A DNA stretch of 64,000 nt from Tethya wilhelma (lineage: Eukaryota > Porifera > Demospongiae > Tethyida > Tethyidae), in the NCBI GenBank assembly GCA_964030475.1, contig CAXIPT010000014.1, positions 665,675 through 729,674 on the forward strand, read 5' to 3'. Shown in pieces: positions 63,368 to 64,000 of this stretch. Made by a program: the position numbers and the translations under genes. How positions within the stretch are numbered: the first letter of the stretch is position 1; every line of letters starts with the position of its first letter. The notes under the pieces are model-generated. The model was not told the origin of the DNA and did not search any database. It saw only the letters and a program-made list of their open reading frames with translations.

Positions 63368-64000
63368 AAATTGTTATGTATAGTTACTGGCTAAAAAGGT
63401 TGTATGATGTATAAGGATGTTATTTTCAATTGTTGTTTTGCATAATATTATACTATGTATATATGTGTTTGTATTCGAATCAGCTACTGATTTGCTTGAA
63501 ACTACAATGATCATTATCTGAGAAATCTAAGTATCAAGACTAAAAACAATTAAAGTACAGTCATGCAGGCACGTAGCTACGTTGTTTCCTCGTTGCCCGG
63601 AAACCCCCTTCCAGCCTAAAAAAGAGGCGGGGCTCTCAGTTCAAGCTTGTGAAATGCGCGTATCAGAGCCTGTATATAGCTGCTGCATGATTAGAACTCC
63701 AGCAAACATTAATGTTATGCATGTTAGCGCTTGCATAGCCTCGTTTTTAGGCTTTCTGGAGGTTGGAAACGTAGCTAGCACTAGCGAGCGAGAATGCGCT
63801 AATTAGGGACGTGTACACCGGAAGTGGGCATGGCACCCCAAAATTTTTCGGCACTTTGCGCCAGAAACCCTCTCTAAAAATTCTAGCTACACCCCTGGTC
63901 ATGTGCCAAATTGTAACTGCCTTGTACCACAGCTAGGTCACACTTAAATTCAAAGGGATATATACTGTGGCTACTGCCTAAGTTTACATATCTCATGTAT
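63368..64000. other. 3' flank, no gene seen
   Basis: A possible polyadenylation signal ATTAAA lies near 63549. The stretch 63560-63900 begins and ends with GCACGTAGCTACG and CTAGCTACACCCCTG and looks like an interspersed repeat. No coding sequence supported. Confidence 0.4.

Noticed and set aside
63582..63806. Plus-strand frame of 74 residues
   Set aside because: Lies within an apparent interspersed repeat and has no protein character.

Overview
This window looks like nuclear DNA of a marine demosponge, most likely Amphimedon queenslandica or a close relative. The genes have many short exons separated by small GT-AG introns. Two very large genes encode Calx-beta/NIDO/AMOP/VWD/EGF surface proteins of a metazoan kind. 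The spaces between genes are dense with decayed transposons and small inverted-repeat elements. No prokaryotic features are present. The assembly is draft quality: a 155-base N run lies at 48639-48793 and single Ns at 27589, 50023 and 60999 look like contig joins.

Region 1 (1-14.3 kb) is a transposon graveyard. It holds a DUF7869-like gene with frameshifts inside a 24-bp terminal inverted repeat pair (423-3604), a broken Tigger/pogo transposase (3914-5397), a HIRAN-like fragment (5517-5870), a broken 'SDGGPDH'-type transposon protein (7984-10667), small hairpin elements and the 3' end of a LINE (13579-13958).

Region 2 (14.4-58.2 kb, minus strand) holds two paralogous, tandemly arranged giant adhesion genes. 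Copy B (58181 down to 28055) runs from an IgGFc-binding-like domain through 16 two-exon Calx-beta domains, then NIDO, AMOP, VWD with a GDPH motif, and EGF-like modules; it is cut off at the contig join at 27589. Copy A (27257 down to 14383) starts within a Calx-beta array (3.5 domains) at the same join. It continues through NIDO-AMOP-VWD-EGF, a second array of eight EGF domains, a membrane-proximal module, one transmembrane helix and a short tail ending in a stop codon. I traced splice sites exon by exon and the reading frame holds through both copies (about 3500 codons in B, about 2227 in A). They are probably cell-surface or matrix adhesion proteins of the MUC4/mesh type, with Calx-beta arrays that recall sponge aggregation factors.

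Several unrelated items sit in the introns of copy B: an intronless TLC-domain gene (35143-35928), an orphan Death-domain exon, an orphan amidohydrolase exon, a full-length Crypton tyrosine-recombinase ORF (44206-45846), several MITEs, and a block of dynein heavy-chain plus ankyrin exons (48942-50022) bounded by gaps, which may be misplaced.

Region 3 (58.2-64 kb) is mostly repeats: a tRNA-derived SINE, an exact 102-bp inverted repeat, and a MITE filled with an AAGCTT/TTAGGCCTAA array. It ends with a two-exon plus-strand gene for a secreted beta-trefoil (lectin-like) protein (62214-63367).
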